Assembly (NCBI GenBank): GCA_030652635.1
Contig: JAUSPW010000285.1
Coordinates: 1 to 9,104 of the forward strand
DNA from: Pseudohongiella sp.
Lineage (GTDB): Bacteria; Pseudomonadota; Gammaproteobacteria; Pseudomonadales; Pseudohongiellaceae
Length of the DNA: 9,104 bases
Reading direction: 5' to 3'
Both the position numbers and the translations under genes were made by a program. Of this stretch, positions 1-7,679 are shown in pieces. Numbering within the stretch: the first letter of the stretch is position 1; the number at the start of each line of letters is the position of its first letter. A model generated the notes under the pieces. That model did no database searches and was not told the origin of the DNA. It saw only the letters and a list, made by a program, of their open reading frames with translations.

Positions 1-91
1 CTTGTTGAAACAGCGCCAATAGCAATACATCTGATGATGCCGGGAACAGGGTCGCCGCAATAAATCCGGTTAATGCCAGGGATAAATACAT
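1..91 (-). CDS. YqaA/DedA-like (VTT-domain) membrane protein, N-terminal fragment
   Basis: Reading the minus strand from an ATG at 91 gives 30 open codons that run off the left edge of the window. The peptide begins MYLSLALTGFIAATLFPASS and continues DVLLLALFQQ. It is hydrophobic, with an A-T-L-F-P-x-S-S-D/E-V-L-L motif resembling the N-terminus of the small inner-membrane proteins of the YqaA branch of the DedA/VTT (SNARE-associated) family. Members of that family are integral membrane proteins whose cellular role is poorly defined. The frame is closed upstream by a TGA at 109-107, so the start must be the ATG at 91 or the GTG at 94. No strong Shine-Dalgarno is visible. The gene lies 22 nt after the stop of the secreted hydrolase gene and is probably co-transcribed with it. 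The family call rests on only 30 residues recognised by eye. Confidence 0.55.
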   Translation of the reverse strand, partial: MYLSLALTGFIAATLFPASSDVLLLALFQQ

Positions 92-113
92 CACAAATGC
101 AGGATCTCAGAAC

Positions 114-2168
114 TCATGGAGCGGGCTCAAACAAGGGCTGCTGAGCGTGTGCAACGCCCATCAACACCGGTTTGAAGGCGGGTAACAAAAATCCATCAGC
201 TATCAAGGTGTCGGTCGCTGCCTCATATCGACGCAGATAGTCATCAAAGTCTCGGTACAAACTTGCGATGGAGGGACGCGGATCATTGGCTGCGCGTGCC
301 GCCTGATCCGTGCGTGGCAAGGGCAAATAACCGCCGCTCAAAGTGGCCAGTTCGGTATCGGCTCCGGTAGCTGTCGCGCGCAGATTCCAAGGCAGGAAAG
401 TAGCCAGCGGTACCGAGGTCAGTGGAGGCAAAATGAGATCTGTCGCAAGATCATTGTTGTCTGTGCCAGTGGCGGGTACCCGCGCGCCATATTTGCGCTC
501 GCTGCTGAAATCGCGCAGCGCAACAATGCCATGACTGAGAAAGTTTTCACCAAAATCGGTATGGATGACCTGGTACATTGTGCGGGGATGCTGGATGCCG
601 GGTATGGCGCGCCAGACCGCAGGATTGATCTCACCGCTGCCATTGCCAGCCTGGTTTAGATGCGAGCTCACCAGTGTGCCGTTGCTGATTTTTGGGTACA
701 CCGAGCCCGGCGGAGTTTTGCCCTCATTGACCCAGTCCAGCATGGCGGACAACAGTGATTCGGCAATCGGTGTCCACAGATTGGGATTGGCAGGCAGTTG
801 CCCACTACTTGCGGGGCCCGGCGTGCCGGTGCCCGAACTGTGTGGTGAACCACCGATGGTGTAAAAGCGCACATTGTTAGGGATCTCGGCATCACTGCGC
901 CCGAGTGGATCCGTATGGGGCAGCGAACCGCCGCGCAACCAATATTCGTTACTGGTCTGGATGTGCATCAGTTTGGGTTCAGTGCCGGATTCCCGGGCCT
1001 TTTTCAGAATGCCGTCGGTGCGTCCACTGAACGGGTCCGTGCTGTCTCCATAAGTAAACGGGAAAAAATCGTTGGGGAACAGATGATTTTCGTGTTGGCC
1101 GTTGGTGCGTGTGGGCATGGCAAACCGTTGATTGAACATGCCAAAACCTGCGCCCGCAATCAAAGGCACAACGCCGTCAAAGACCTGCCGTCCGTCAAGA
1201 TCTTCGTTAAAGCCCTGATACAGAAACTGTCGCAGCAGTCGCCCACTTTGTGAATAGCCCCAGGCCACGGTGGCATTGATCGGTGGCAGTGACAGTTCAG
1301 TAATGGCTGAATTTACCTGTGTGGGCATTTCACCCGTTGACGCATGTCGCAATGCTGACACCACGTCCCGTATACCCGCCAGGCCAGCGCCGCTTAATAC
1401 CGGATCCTGTGCGTCATACATCAGTTCGTAGATATGGCCGGCTTGCATGCCGCCCTCAAGGTTCAAGGTAATCAGCGGTTGATTGCTGTCCGCGACGTCC
1501 TCAATGGTCAGACTGAACTGATCGCGCGCAATCAGCTGGCGATCAGCGTCCTGGCGTGGGCGGACACTGAGCGTGGCATCTGGCAACGCCGCCGCGACAG
1601 GAGGGTTGGCCAGATGAAAACTGCCTGCGATATTCAGATCGTTGCCATGGCTGGCCGGGATGATTTCATAACGTACAGGCCCGGTCAGCGGATCGCCGTT
1701 GTGGGTCAGTACCGGCGCAAACAAGCGCAGGCGCCCGTCGGCCGGGGGTATCTCATTGATCCAGCCGGTGGCAAGAAAGGTGTGACCCTGCATGGCCAGC
1801 GGGTGCGATAACGACACTTCCGGTGGCAAGCGGCTGCCACCGCGATTGTTAACGTGGTAGAGCAGGCTGTTACTGTGAGTCTCCCCGCGTGGTACCAGCA
1901 GTTTGAAGTCGGCGGAAAACTCCGTGTGTCCCTGCGTGTTTAACGGTGCATGTTGGATATCCACAATTTTTTGATTGCCGGGATGCAGTGGATCGAGCGT
2001 GAAGTGCAACACGCCAGTGATCAGCTCGTAGCGCACCGGGTTTTCCGGTTCGCTTAACAATGTCCGGGAACGAATATCGATGCCAGATAACTCAGCCTGC
2101 AGTGGTGCTACAAACAGCAGCAAACCCATGGCTGAGACAAACGAACGGAAAGTAATGCATTTACCCAT
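114..2168 (-). CDS. Secreted alpha/beta-hydrolase-domain protein (PF20091-like), 684 aa
   Basis: This is a large exported protein of the family annotated only as 'alpha/beta hydrolase domain-containing protein' (PF20091 by recall). A Sec signal peptide is visible: a basic N-region, a hydrophobic core at about residues 11-22, and a likely cleavage after LQA (residue 25). An N-terminal beta-rich region of roughly 250 residues precedes the hydrolase core. The nucleophile elbow is W-G-Y-S-Q-S-G, with Ser308 as presumed nucleophile. Glu408 (in SNEYW) and His443 (in GGSPHSS) are candidates for the other triad members. The substrate is unknown; ester or lactone hydrolysis is the general expectation. 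The start is supported by AGGGAA six bases upstream of the ATG at 2168. The upstream dehydrogenase ends one base before this ATG, so translation is probably coupled. Family fairly sure, activity not. Confidence 0.8.
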   Translation of the reverse strand: MGKCITFRSFVSAMGLLLFVAPLQAELSGIDIRSRTLLSEPENPVRYELITGVLHFTLDPLHPGNQKIVDIQHAPLNTQGHTEFSADFKLLVPRGETHSNSLLYHVNNRGGSRLPPEVSLSHPLAMQGHTFLATGWINEIPPADGRLRLFAPVLTHNGDPLTGPVRYEIIPASHGNDLNIAGSFHLANPPVAAALPDATLSVRPRQDADRQLIARDQFSLTIEDVADSNQPLITLNLEGGMQAGHIYELMYDAQDPVLSGAGLAGIRDVVSALRHASTGEMPTQVNSAITELSLPPINATVAWGYSQSGRLLRQFLYQGFNEDLDGRQVFDGVVPLIAGAGFGMFNQRFAMPTRTNGQHENHLFPNDFFPFTYGDSTDPFSGRTDGILKKARESGTEPKLMHIQTSNEYWLRGGSLPHTDPLGRSDAEIPNNVRFYTIGGSPHSSGTGTPGPASSGQLPANPNLWTPIAESLLSAMLDWVNEGKTPPGSVYPKISNGTLVSSHLNQAGNGSGEINPAVWRAIPGIQHPRTMYQVIHTDFGENFLSHGIVALRDFSSERKYGARVPATGTDNNDLATDLILPPLTSVPLATFLPWNLRATATGADTELATLSGGYLPLPRTDQAARAANDPRPSIASLYRDFDDYLRRYEAATDTLIADGFLLPAFKPVLMGVAHAQQPLFEPAP

Positions 2169-2169
2169 G

Positions 2170-3108
2170 TCAGATTCCCTGGCGAAAGTGCCTGATGTTG
2201 TCAGCGGTTTTGTCTATGAGTGCCTGCCGTGCTTCCGGGGTGATCCAGGCGTTGTGCGGCGTCACAATCAAGTTCAACGGTTGATGCAAGGCATCCAGAA
2301 GCAGGTGTCCTTCGCGCGGCGGTTCTTGTGGCAGTACATCGGTACCGTAACCACCCAGTTGGCCGCGTATCAGGGCATCCAGAGCGGCCTGGTCATCCAC
2401 CAGACCGCCTCTGGCACAATTGATCAGCAAGCAGCCGGGCTTCACCTGTTGCAGCAGTGCGTGGCTGATCAGGCCTTGAGTGTGTTCATTTAACGGACAA
2501 TGCAGGCTGATCACGTCGGCGTGTGGCGCCAGGTCGACCAAAGCAGCGCGCGAATCGACGTGCTCATGCCCTGGGCGGGCACTGAAGCTGACCCGCATAC
2601 CAAAGGCTTCGCCCAGCCTGGCAACACGGGTACCCAATTCGCCGCTGCCAACAATCACCAGATGTTTGCCATCAAGCTGCAGCGTCGAGTGGTGTTGCAG
2701 ACAAAAGCTGGCGCTTTGTTGCCACAGGCCGTTGCGGACATCGCTCTGGTACAACGGCAGGCGATTGGCCAGCGCCAGCATCAGCATCAGGGTGTGTTGC
2801 GCGACACTGGCGGTGCCGTAGGCGCTGACGTTACGAACAGCAATCCCTGACCCTTGAGCCGCCGGCAAATCAATATTGTTCATGCCGGTGGCTGTGACAC
2901 AGATCAGCTTGAGTGACGGCAATGCCTGCAGCGTGGCTGCATCCAGCCGGACTTTATTGCTGATGGCAATGTGCGCGCCGCTCAAGCGCTCGACACATTG
3001 CGCGGGAGTTGATTGCTCATACAGTACCAGTTCATCCACACAGCCGCGTATGCCGGAAAAGTCAATGCCGGCACCCATGCTGGCAGTATCCAGAAATACC
3101 GCCCTCAT
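2170..3108 (-). CDS. D-2-hydroxyacid dehydrogenase, HprA/glycerate dehydrogenase-like
   Basis: A cytoplasmic NAD(P)-dependent oxidoreductase interconverting 2-keto acids and D-2-hydroxyacids. At 312 aa it has normal family length and no signal peptide. The N-terminal substrate domain carries the typical A-x-I-S-N-K-V (about residues 47-53). The Rossmann motif G154-S-G156-E-L-G159 is intact. The catalytic set is complete: Arg233 (in NCARGG), Glu262 (in LPQEPP) and His285 (in TPHNAW). The end of the second beta strand reads SFSARPG, with no Asp or Glu there, and an Arg follows; NADP(H) may therefore be accepted or preferred, though this is tentative. Hydroxypyruvate, glyoxylate or another sugar-derived keto acid are plausible substrates. 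The ATG overlaps the sulfatase stop as ATGA (3108-3105), and the stop is one base before the secreted hydrolase start, so this is the middle gene of a tightly coupled operon. Confidence 0.88.
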   Translation of the reverse strand: MRAVFLDTASMGAGIDFSGIRGCVDELVLYEQSTPAQCVERLSGAHIAISNKVRLDAATLQALPSLKLICVTATGMNNIDLPAAQGSGIAVRNVSAYGTASVAQHTLMLMLALANRLPLYQSDVRNGLWQQSASFCLQHHSTLQLDGKHLVIVGSGELGTRVARLGEAFGMRVSFSARPGHEHVDSRAALVDLAPHADVISLHCPLNEHTQGLISHALLQQVKPGCLLINCARGGLVDDQAALDALIRGQLGGYGTDVLPQEPPREGHLLLDALHQPLNLIVTPHNAWITPEARQALIDKTADNIRHFRQGI

Positions 3109-4448
3109 AAGGCGCGGGCTGCCGGACGGTTCCAGGCTGCTTCCAGCACGGTGCTGTTCAGATTCTGTTTGGCCTGTTCCAGGTATTGATGCAGTCGTGC
3201 CATAACATCCGGATTCTCGCGTGCGTAACTGAATGATTCCGACGGATCCCGTGCCAGATCAAACAACAAACCTTCGTTGCCAAACTGTGAGTCTTCATGA
3301 TCAAAACGTGTGATTGCGCTTAAATAGTTGGATTCCAGCACCAGCTTCCACTGGCCGCTGCGCACCCCGGCAATACGATTGTTCTGGAACAGGAACAGGG
3401 CCTCGTGGGGTGACGCGGCACCATCGCGCAACACCGGCATGATGTCTTTGCCGTCGATGACCCGATCCGTCGGCAAGTCGCCGCCGGCCAATGCCAGCAG
3501 CGTCGGAAACAGATCGATGTTCATCACCGGTTCGTCGCTGCTCTGGCCGGCAGGAATCACCGACGGCCAACGGGCAATAAACGGCACACGTGAACCGCCG
3601 TCCCATGACACGCCTTTGCGGTCGCGCAAATGACCCGCGCTGCCTTCCATCCACGGCCCATTGTCGGAGGTAAAAATGACCAGCGTATTGTCATCGAGCC
3701 CAAGCCGATCGAGGGTGGCGAGAATTTCGCCGGTGCTCCAGTCCAGTTCCTCAACAACGTCGCCGTACAACCCTGCATCGGACTGACCTTCAAATTGGTC
3801 TGATACATACAAGGGCGCATGCGGAAAGGTATGAGGGACGTACAGGAAAAACGGCTGGTCTTTGTTTGCTTCAATAAAGCGCACGGCTTCAGCGGTGTAA
3901 CGTGCGGTGAGGGTCGATTGATCAACAGGATCTTCAATCACTTGTTCACCGCGGTACAGCTCCAGCGGGTGCATATCGTTGCTGTGCAGCAAGCCGTAAA
4001 ACTCGTCAAAGCCGTTGTGAATGGGGGAGCGCTCCGGTTGGTGACCGAGATGCCATTTGCCAATCATGGCGGTGCGATAGCCTTCGGCCTGCAGGGCTTC
4101 ACCAATGGTGATTTCGTCGGGCGACAAGCCGATATTGTTGGTGGGTCGGGCAACATCCATGACCAGATCCAGCCTGATCGGATAGCGACCGGTTAACAGT
4201 CCTCCGCGCGAGGGTGTGCAGGTATTGGCGCTGGCATAAAAACTGTCCAGCCGCATACCTTCCGCGGCCATACGATCCAGATGCGGTGTGTTGATCAACG
4301 TCGCGCCGTAAATACCCAGGTCTCCATAGCCGAGGTCGTCCGCCATGATCACCACAATATTGGGTTTATTGGTCTGCGATTGCTGAGCATGTGTCATCTG
4401 CAAACCGGCAACGGCAAACAGCAAAAGGGTGGTCAACAGGTGCTTCAT
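3105..4448 (-). CDS. Exported Cys-type sulfatase (arylsulfatase A / GALNS-like), 447 aa
   Basis: A type I sulfatase that hydrolyses sulfate esters, probably in the periplasm or outside the cell. The signal peptide runs to about THA (residue 21). The Ca-binding Asp pair is D37-D38 (IVVIMADDLG). The signature is C77-T-P-S-R-G-G-L-L-T-G-R, where Cys77 must be converted to formylglycine by a maturase not encoded here. Further active-site elements are G-K131-W-H133, H210 (FPHAP), S-D262-N263-G and the RKG...GGSRVPF segment near 277-290. The frame is open to an ATG at 4499, but I chose the ATG at 4448: it gives a clean signal peptide and has GGAG seven bases upstream, whereas the longer form adds 17 residues before the signal peptide. 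It is the first gene of the minus-strand operon. Overall resemblance is to arylsulfatase A and N-acetylgalactosamine-6-sulfatase; the true substrate, perhaps a sulfated glycan, cannot be read from sequence. Confidence 0.92.
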   Translation of the reverse strand: MKHLLTTLLLFAVAGLQMTHAQQSQTNKPNIVVIMADDLGYGDLGIYGATLINTPHLDRMAAEGMRLDSFYASANTCTPSRGGLLTGRYPIRLDLVMDVARPTNNIGLSPDEITIGEALQAEGYRTAMIGKWHLGHQPERSPIHNGFDEFYGLLHSNDMHPLELYRGEQVIEDPVDQSTLTARYTAEAVRFIEANKDQPFFLYVPHTFPHAPLYVSDQFEGQSDAGLYGDVVEELDWSTGEILATLDRLGLDDNTLVIFTSDNGPWMEGSAGHLRDRKGVSWDGGSRVPFIARWPSVIPAGQSSDEPVMNIDLFPTLLALAGGDLPTDRVIDGKDIMPVLRDGAASPHEALFLFQNNRIAGVRSGQWKLVLESNYLSAITRFDHEDSQFGNEGLLFDLARDPSESFSYARENPDVMARLHQYLEQAKQNLNSTVLEAAWNRPAARAL

Positions 4449-4563
4449 GGCAGAGCTCCATCTATTAATTTTATGGCTCAACAATATCACAATCAGCATA
4501 GACGAACAGGGTTGAGGAGTTTATGCTCGAACGCATTCATAAAAAAATAACAAGCAGGTCTTT
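4449..4563. promoter_or_regulatory. Divergent intergenic region between sulfatase and GMC operons
   Basis: These 115 bases separate the two divergent operons and must hold or lie near both promoters. They are AT-rich compared with the flanking genes. For the minus strand, a TAAAAT box (5 of 6 to sigma-70 -10) lies at 4473-4468, with a poor CTGATT -35 candidate at 4496-4491, 17 bases away. For the plus strand, TATGCT at 4522-4527 is preceded, 17 bases upstream, by TAGACG at 4499-4504; both match consensus at only 4 of 6. No clear palindromic operator is visible. Translation signals are clearer: GGAG before the sulfatase ATG and AGG seven bases before the GMC ATG. The shared region makes joint regulation of the two operons possible, but I see no regulator gene nearby. 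Confidence 0.4.
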
Positions 4564-6249
4564 ATGGAAAACAATGAGTACGACGCAATCGTTGTGGGGT
4601 CGGGAATCAGTGGTGGCTGGGCTGCAAAAGAGTTGACCGAAAAAGGCCTTAAGGTACTGATGCTGGAACGTGGCCGCAGCCTTGACCATGTCAAAGACTA
4701 CGTCAACGAGAACAAAGAAATCTGGGAGTTCCCGCACCGTGACCGCCCAACACGCGAGATGCTGGCGAATTACCCGGTGTTGCGCCGCGATTATCCCCTG
4801 AATGAATCGACCTTTGGCTCCTGGACAGACGAACAGGAATCGCCCTACGAAGAAATCAAGCGTTTCGACTGGTATCGCTCGTATCAGGTTGGCGGTCGTT
4901 CGTTGTTATGGGGTCGCCAGAGTTACCGCTGGAACCGCATGGATTTTGAAGCCAATGCGCGTGAAGGCATTGCCATCGACTGGCCGATTCGTTACGAAGA
5001 TCTGGAATCCTGGTATCACTATGTTGAGGGTTTTGCCGGCATCAGCGGTTCGATGGAAGGACTGGATGTGTTGCCCGATGGCAACTTCCTGCCGCCCATG
5101 GACCTCAACATTGTTGAAAAAGATGTCGCGGCGCGTATCAAGGTGCACTACAACGGCGATCGGCATTTGTTTATTGGTCGCACCGCCAACCTGACAGAAT
5201 CGCGCCCCGAGCAAAATCGGGTGCAGTGTCAGTACCGCAACCGTTGCTGGCGCGGTTGCTCCTTTGGCGCATTTTTCAGTACACAATCAGCCACCTTGCC
5301 GCCCGCGATGGCCACGGGCAATTTAACGCTACGTCCCTGGTCAATTGTCACGCGGGTGTTGTATGACAAGGACACACAACGCGCCACTGGTGTGGAAGTA
5401 GTAGATGCCGAAACCAACGAAGTCATTGAGTACAAGGCGCGTATTATTTTCCTGAATGCGTCGACGTTTAACACCACCTGGATTCTGATGAACTCCGCAA
5501 CCGACGTGTGGCCCGACGGTCTGGGCAGCAGCAGTGGCGAACTGGGCCACAATGTCATGGATCACCACTTCCGGCTGGGTGCGGCCGGTCGTGTGGAAGG
5601 TTACGACGACAAATATACCTATGGTCGTCGCCCGAATGGTTTTTACGTGCCGCGTTTTCGTAATCTGGGCAATGAAAAACGTGATTATCTGCGGGGTTTT
5701 GGTTATCAAGGCTCGGCCAGCCGTACCGGTTGGTCGCGCAATATCGCCGAGATGAATGTGGGAGCTGATCTGAAACACACCCTCGCTGAACCGGGTCACT
5801 GGACCATTGGCATGACCGCGTTTGGTGAAATGCTGCCCTACCACGAGAACCGCATTTATCTGAACCGCAACAAAACCGACAAGTGGGGTCTGCCGATACT
5901 GGCGTTTGATGTGGCGATGCAGGAAAACGAGTATGCCATGCGCCGCGATATGGTGTTTGATGCCGTGGAAATGCTTGAAGCCGCGGGTGTCAAAGATGTT
6001 CAGGGCCGCGATGTGGGGTATGCACCCGGTATGGGTATCCACGAGATGGGCACCGCGCGCATGGGGCGTGATCCACGCACTTCGGTGTTGAATGCGCACA
6101 ACCAGGTGTGGGATGCGCTGAATGTGTTTGTGACAGATGGCGCCTGTATGACGTCAGCCTCCTGTGTTAACCCATCTCTGACCTACATGGCGTTGACGGC
6201 GCGTGCCGCCGATTTTGCCGTGCAGGAACTCAAACGAGGAAACCTGTGA
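4564..6249 (+). CDS. GMC-family FAD dehydrogenase large subunit, probable sugar (glucoside 3-) dehydrogenase
   Basis: A flavoprotein of the glucose-methanol-choline family, 561 aa, expected to oxidise a sugar hydroxyl. The N-terminal FAD Rossmann motif is G12-S-G14-I-S-G17, with Glu35 at the end of the second strand to bind the adenosine ribose. The C-terminal domain has H493-E-M-G-T-A-R-M-G and N536-P-S-L-T, giving a His/Asn pair 43 residues apart as in many GMC enzymes. Unusually there is a Cys cluster, C222-x5-C228-x3-C232, followed by S-F-G-A. This fits the Fe-S ligand spacing I recall from the Burkholderia FAD-glucose dehydrogenase alpha subunit, arguing for a dehydrogenase rather than an oxidase. 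There is no signal peptide; the next gene supplies a Tat-signalled partner. Together with that small subunit the best match is the gluconate 2-dehydrogenase / glucoside 3-dehydrogenase type (compare LacA-LacC of Caulobacter). Substrate and C3 specificity are inferred from neighbours. Confidence 0.88.
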   Translation: MENNEYDAIVVGSGISGGWAAKELTEKGLKVLMLERGRSLDHVKDYVNENKEIWEFPHRDRPTREMLANYPVLRRDYPLNESTFGSWTDEQESPYEEIKRFDWYRSYQVGGRSLLWGRQSYRWNRMDFEANAREGIAIDWPIRYEDLESWYHYVEGFAGISGSMEGLDVLPDGNFLPPMDLNIVEKDVAARIKVHYNGDRHLFIGRTANLTESRPEQNRVQCQYRNRCWRGCSFGAFFSTQSATLPPAMATGNLTLRPWSIVTRVLYDKDTQRATGVEVVDAETNEVIEYKARIIFLNASTFNTTWILMNSATDVWPDGLGSSSGELGHNVMDHHFRLGAAGRVEGYDDKYTYGRRPNGFYVPRFRNLGNEKRDYLRGFGYQGSASRTGWSRNIAEMNVGADLKHTLAEPGHWTIGMTAFGEMLPYHENRIYLNRNKTDKWGLPILAFDVAMQENEYAMRRDMVFDAVEMLEAAGVKDVQGRDVGYAPGMGIHEMGTARMGRDPRTSVLNAHNQVWDALNVFVTDGACMTSASCVNPSLTYMALTARAADFAVQELKRGNL

Positions 6250-6251
6250 TC

Positions 6252-6812
6252 ATGAACAGACGTGAACTTTTACAGATGATCGCCTCGGTCACCGGTTACG
6301 CCATGATTGGCAGCCCGTTCTTGATGACTGCCTGCAGCAGCGCCAACCCGGTGCGTGGCATGGAGCTGTCAGCCGATGACCAGATGTTGCTGGCAGAAAT
6401 AGCTGACACAATTTTTCCGCGCACCACAACACCCGGTGCCAAAGATGTGGGTGTGCCTGAGTTGATGGTGCGTTTGGTTAACAATACCTACGAAGACCTC
6501 GATCAACAGGAATTTCACAACGGCCTGTCAGCCATTCGCAGCGACTCACTGGCGCGTTATGGGCAATCGTTTGAAAATCTGCCGTCTGCGCAGCGCGCGG
6601 AGTTTTTGAATCAGCTCAATCAAACCGCGCTGGTGTATGAGCGCCCCTACGGTGTGTCGGCGCATTACTTTATCATGATGAAACAGCTGACCATTTTCAG
6701 CTACTTTACGTCTGAGCAAGTGCAGACCCAAGTGTTGCGGCTGGTGCCGGTGCCGGGGCGTTTTGATGGTGATTATCCGTATGTTAAAGGCGAAACCGCT
6801 TGGGCGATCTGA
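6252..6812 (+). CDS. Gluconate 2-dehydrogenase subunit 3 family protein, Tat-signalled small subunit
   Basis: This 186-aa protein is the probable small (gamma-type) partner of the GMC subunit before it, needed for its folding and export. The N-terminus is M-N-R-R-E-L-L-Q, a good Tat motif, then a hydrophobic stretch ending L-M-T-A-C28. Cys28 could be lipidated, although Met at -3 is a weak lipobox position, so it may be a lipoprotein or a plain Tat substrate. The mature part has family hallmarks: L-x-E-I-A-D-T-I-F-P, then T-P-G-A-K-D-x-G-V-P; later F-S-Y-F-T-S-E and V-P-V-P-G-R-F-D-G near the C-terminus. The ATG at 6252 has GAGGAA ten bases upstream and lies two bases after the GMC stop. A GTG at 6246 overlapping that stop is an alternative start, adding two residues. 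Family is clear; the chaperone/hitchhiker role is inference from homologous systems. Confidence 0.87.
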   Translation: MNRRELLQMIASVTGYAMIGSPFLMTACSSANPVRGMELSADDQMLLAEIADTIFPRTTTPGAKDVGVPELMVRLVNNTYEDLDQQEFHNGLSAIRSDSLARYGQSFENLPSAQRAEFLNQLNQTALVYERPYGVSAHYFIMMKQLTIFSYFTSEQVQTQVLRLVPVPGRFDGDYPYVKGETAWAI

Positions 6813-6821
6813 GGAATTTTA

Positions 6822-7679
6822 ATGAACAGAAGACATTTTCTACGCACAGCCGGGCTGTTGGCAGGCACCACCCAGTTTGCAGGTTTCAGCGCCCTGACGC
6901 GTGCCGCAGAGGCCAGTAACCCATTTGGCATTCAGCTGTACACGCTGCGCGCAGATCTGCCTGCGGGGCCAGATGCCGTGATCCGTCAGTTGGCCGCTTT
7001 CGGTTATAAACAGATTGAAAGTTATGAAGGCCCGATGGGCATGTTCTGGGGCAAAACCCCTGCCGAATTTGGCCGGTTTATTTCAGATCTGGGTATGGAC
7101 TTGGTGGCCAGTCATTGCAGCATCGAAGAGAACTTTGAGCAGAAAGCCGCCCAAGCCGCTGAAGCGGGCATGGAGTATCTGATCTGCCCGATGATCGGGC
7201 CGCAGGAATCGTTGGATGAGTACAAACGCTTTGCCGAGCGCTTTAATCGTTGTGGTGAAGTCTGTCGGGATGTTGGCCTGAAATTCGGTTATCACAACCA
7301 CCATTATTCGTTTTTTGAGATGGACGGTCAGATTCCTCAGGATGTCATGATGCAGAACACCGATCCTGCACTGGTGGAATACGAGATGGATATTTTCTGG
7401 TTGGTGGCGGCCGGACAGGATCCGCTGGCCTGGTTGCGCAAATACCCCGGCCGCTTCACCTTTTCACATGTCAAAGATCGATTGCCGGATCAACCTGCCA
7501 ACTCGTTTACCGCATCGACCACCCTGGGCCGCGGGTTTATCGATTATGCGAGTATTCTGCCTGTCGCCAAGTCGCTGGGTATGAAATATTTTATGGTTGA
7601 GCAGGAAGCATTTGAAGGCACTACGCCGCTGGAAAGCAGCCGGGACAATGCGGTGTATATGCGTAATCTGAATGTCTGA
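6822..7679 (+). CDS. Tat-exported sugar phosphate isomerase/epimerase-like TIM-barrel protein
   Basis: A 285-aa protein of the xylose-isomerase-like TIM-barrel superfamily (PF01261 type). The start M-N-R-R-H-F-L-R and the A-rich stretch ending A-E-A31 form a Tat signal peptide, so the enzyme acts in the periplasm on an unphosphorylated sugar despite the family's 'sugar phosphate' label. Barrel landmarks are G-I-Q-L-Y-T-L-R (first strand), A-S-H-C-S-I-E, Y157-H-N-H160-H, E-M-D190-I-F-W, F-S-H216-V-K-D, and V-E260-Q-E near the end. Asp190, His216 and Glu260 are likely divalent-metal ligands by analogy with the superfamily. Relatives beside GMC dehydrogenases act as 3-keto-sugar epimerases or as lyases cleaving 3-keto-glycosides by beta-elimination; which applies here is unknown. 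A GAGGA site overlaps the stop of the small subunit, and the ATG follows that stop by nine bases, so it is the third gene of the operon. Confidence 0.85.
   Translation: MNRRHFLRTAGLLAGTTQFAGFSALTRAAEASNPFGIQLYTLRADLPAGPDAVIRQLAAFGYKQIESYEGPMGMFWGKTPAEFGRFISDLGMDLVASHCSIEENFEQKAAQAAEAGMEYLICPMIGPQESLDEYKRFAERFNRCGEVCRDVGLKFGYHNHHYSFFEMDGQIPQDVMMQNTDPALVEYEMDIFWLVAAGQDPLAWLRKYPGRFTFSHVKDRLPDQPANSFTASTTLGRGFIDYASILPVAKSLGMKYFMVEQEAFEGTTPLESSRDNAVYMRNLNV

Noticed and set aside
4449..4499. Upstream ATG at 4499 as the sulfatase start, 17 residues longer.
   Set aside because: It would place extra residues before an otherwise complete signal peptide, and a good GGAG site lies seven bases before the inner ATG at 4448.
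4523..4636. A 37-codon plus-strand ORF preceded by GAGGAG and overlapping the GMC start in another frame, a possible leader peptide.
   Set aside because: The Shine-Dalgarno is only three bases from the ATG, which is poor spacing. The same bases also contain the candidate -10 box, and most of the ORF lies inside the GMC gene. No conserved or attenuator-like feature supports it.
5341..6099. A 252-codon open frame on the minus strand inside the GMC gene.
   Set aside because: It is antisense to a gene with clear family motifs, has a His- and Thr-rich, low-complexity-like composition, and shows no recognisable domain or ribosome site; it is a shadow of the GMC codons.
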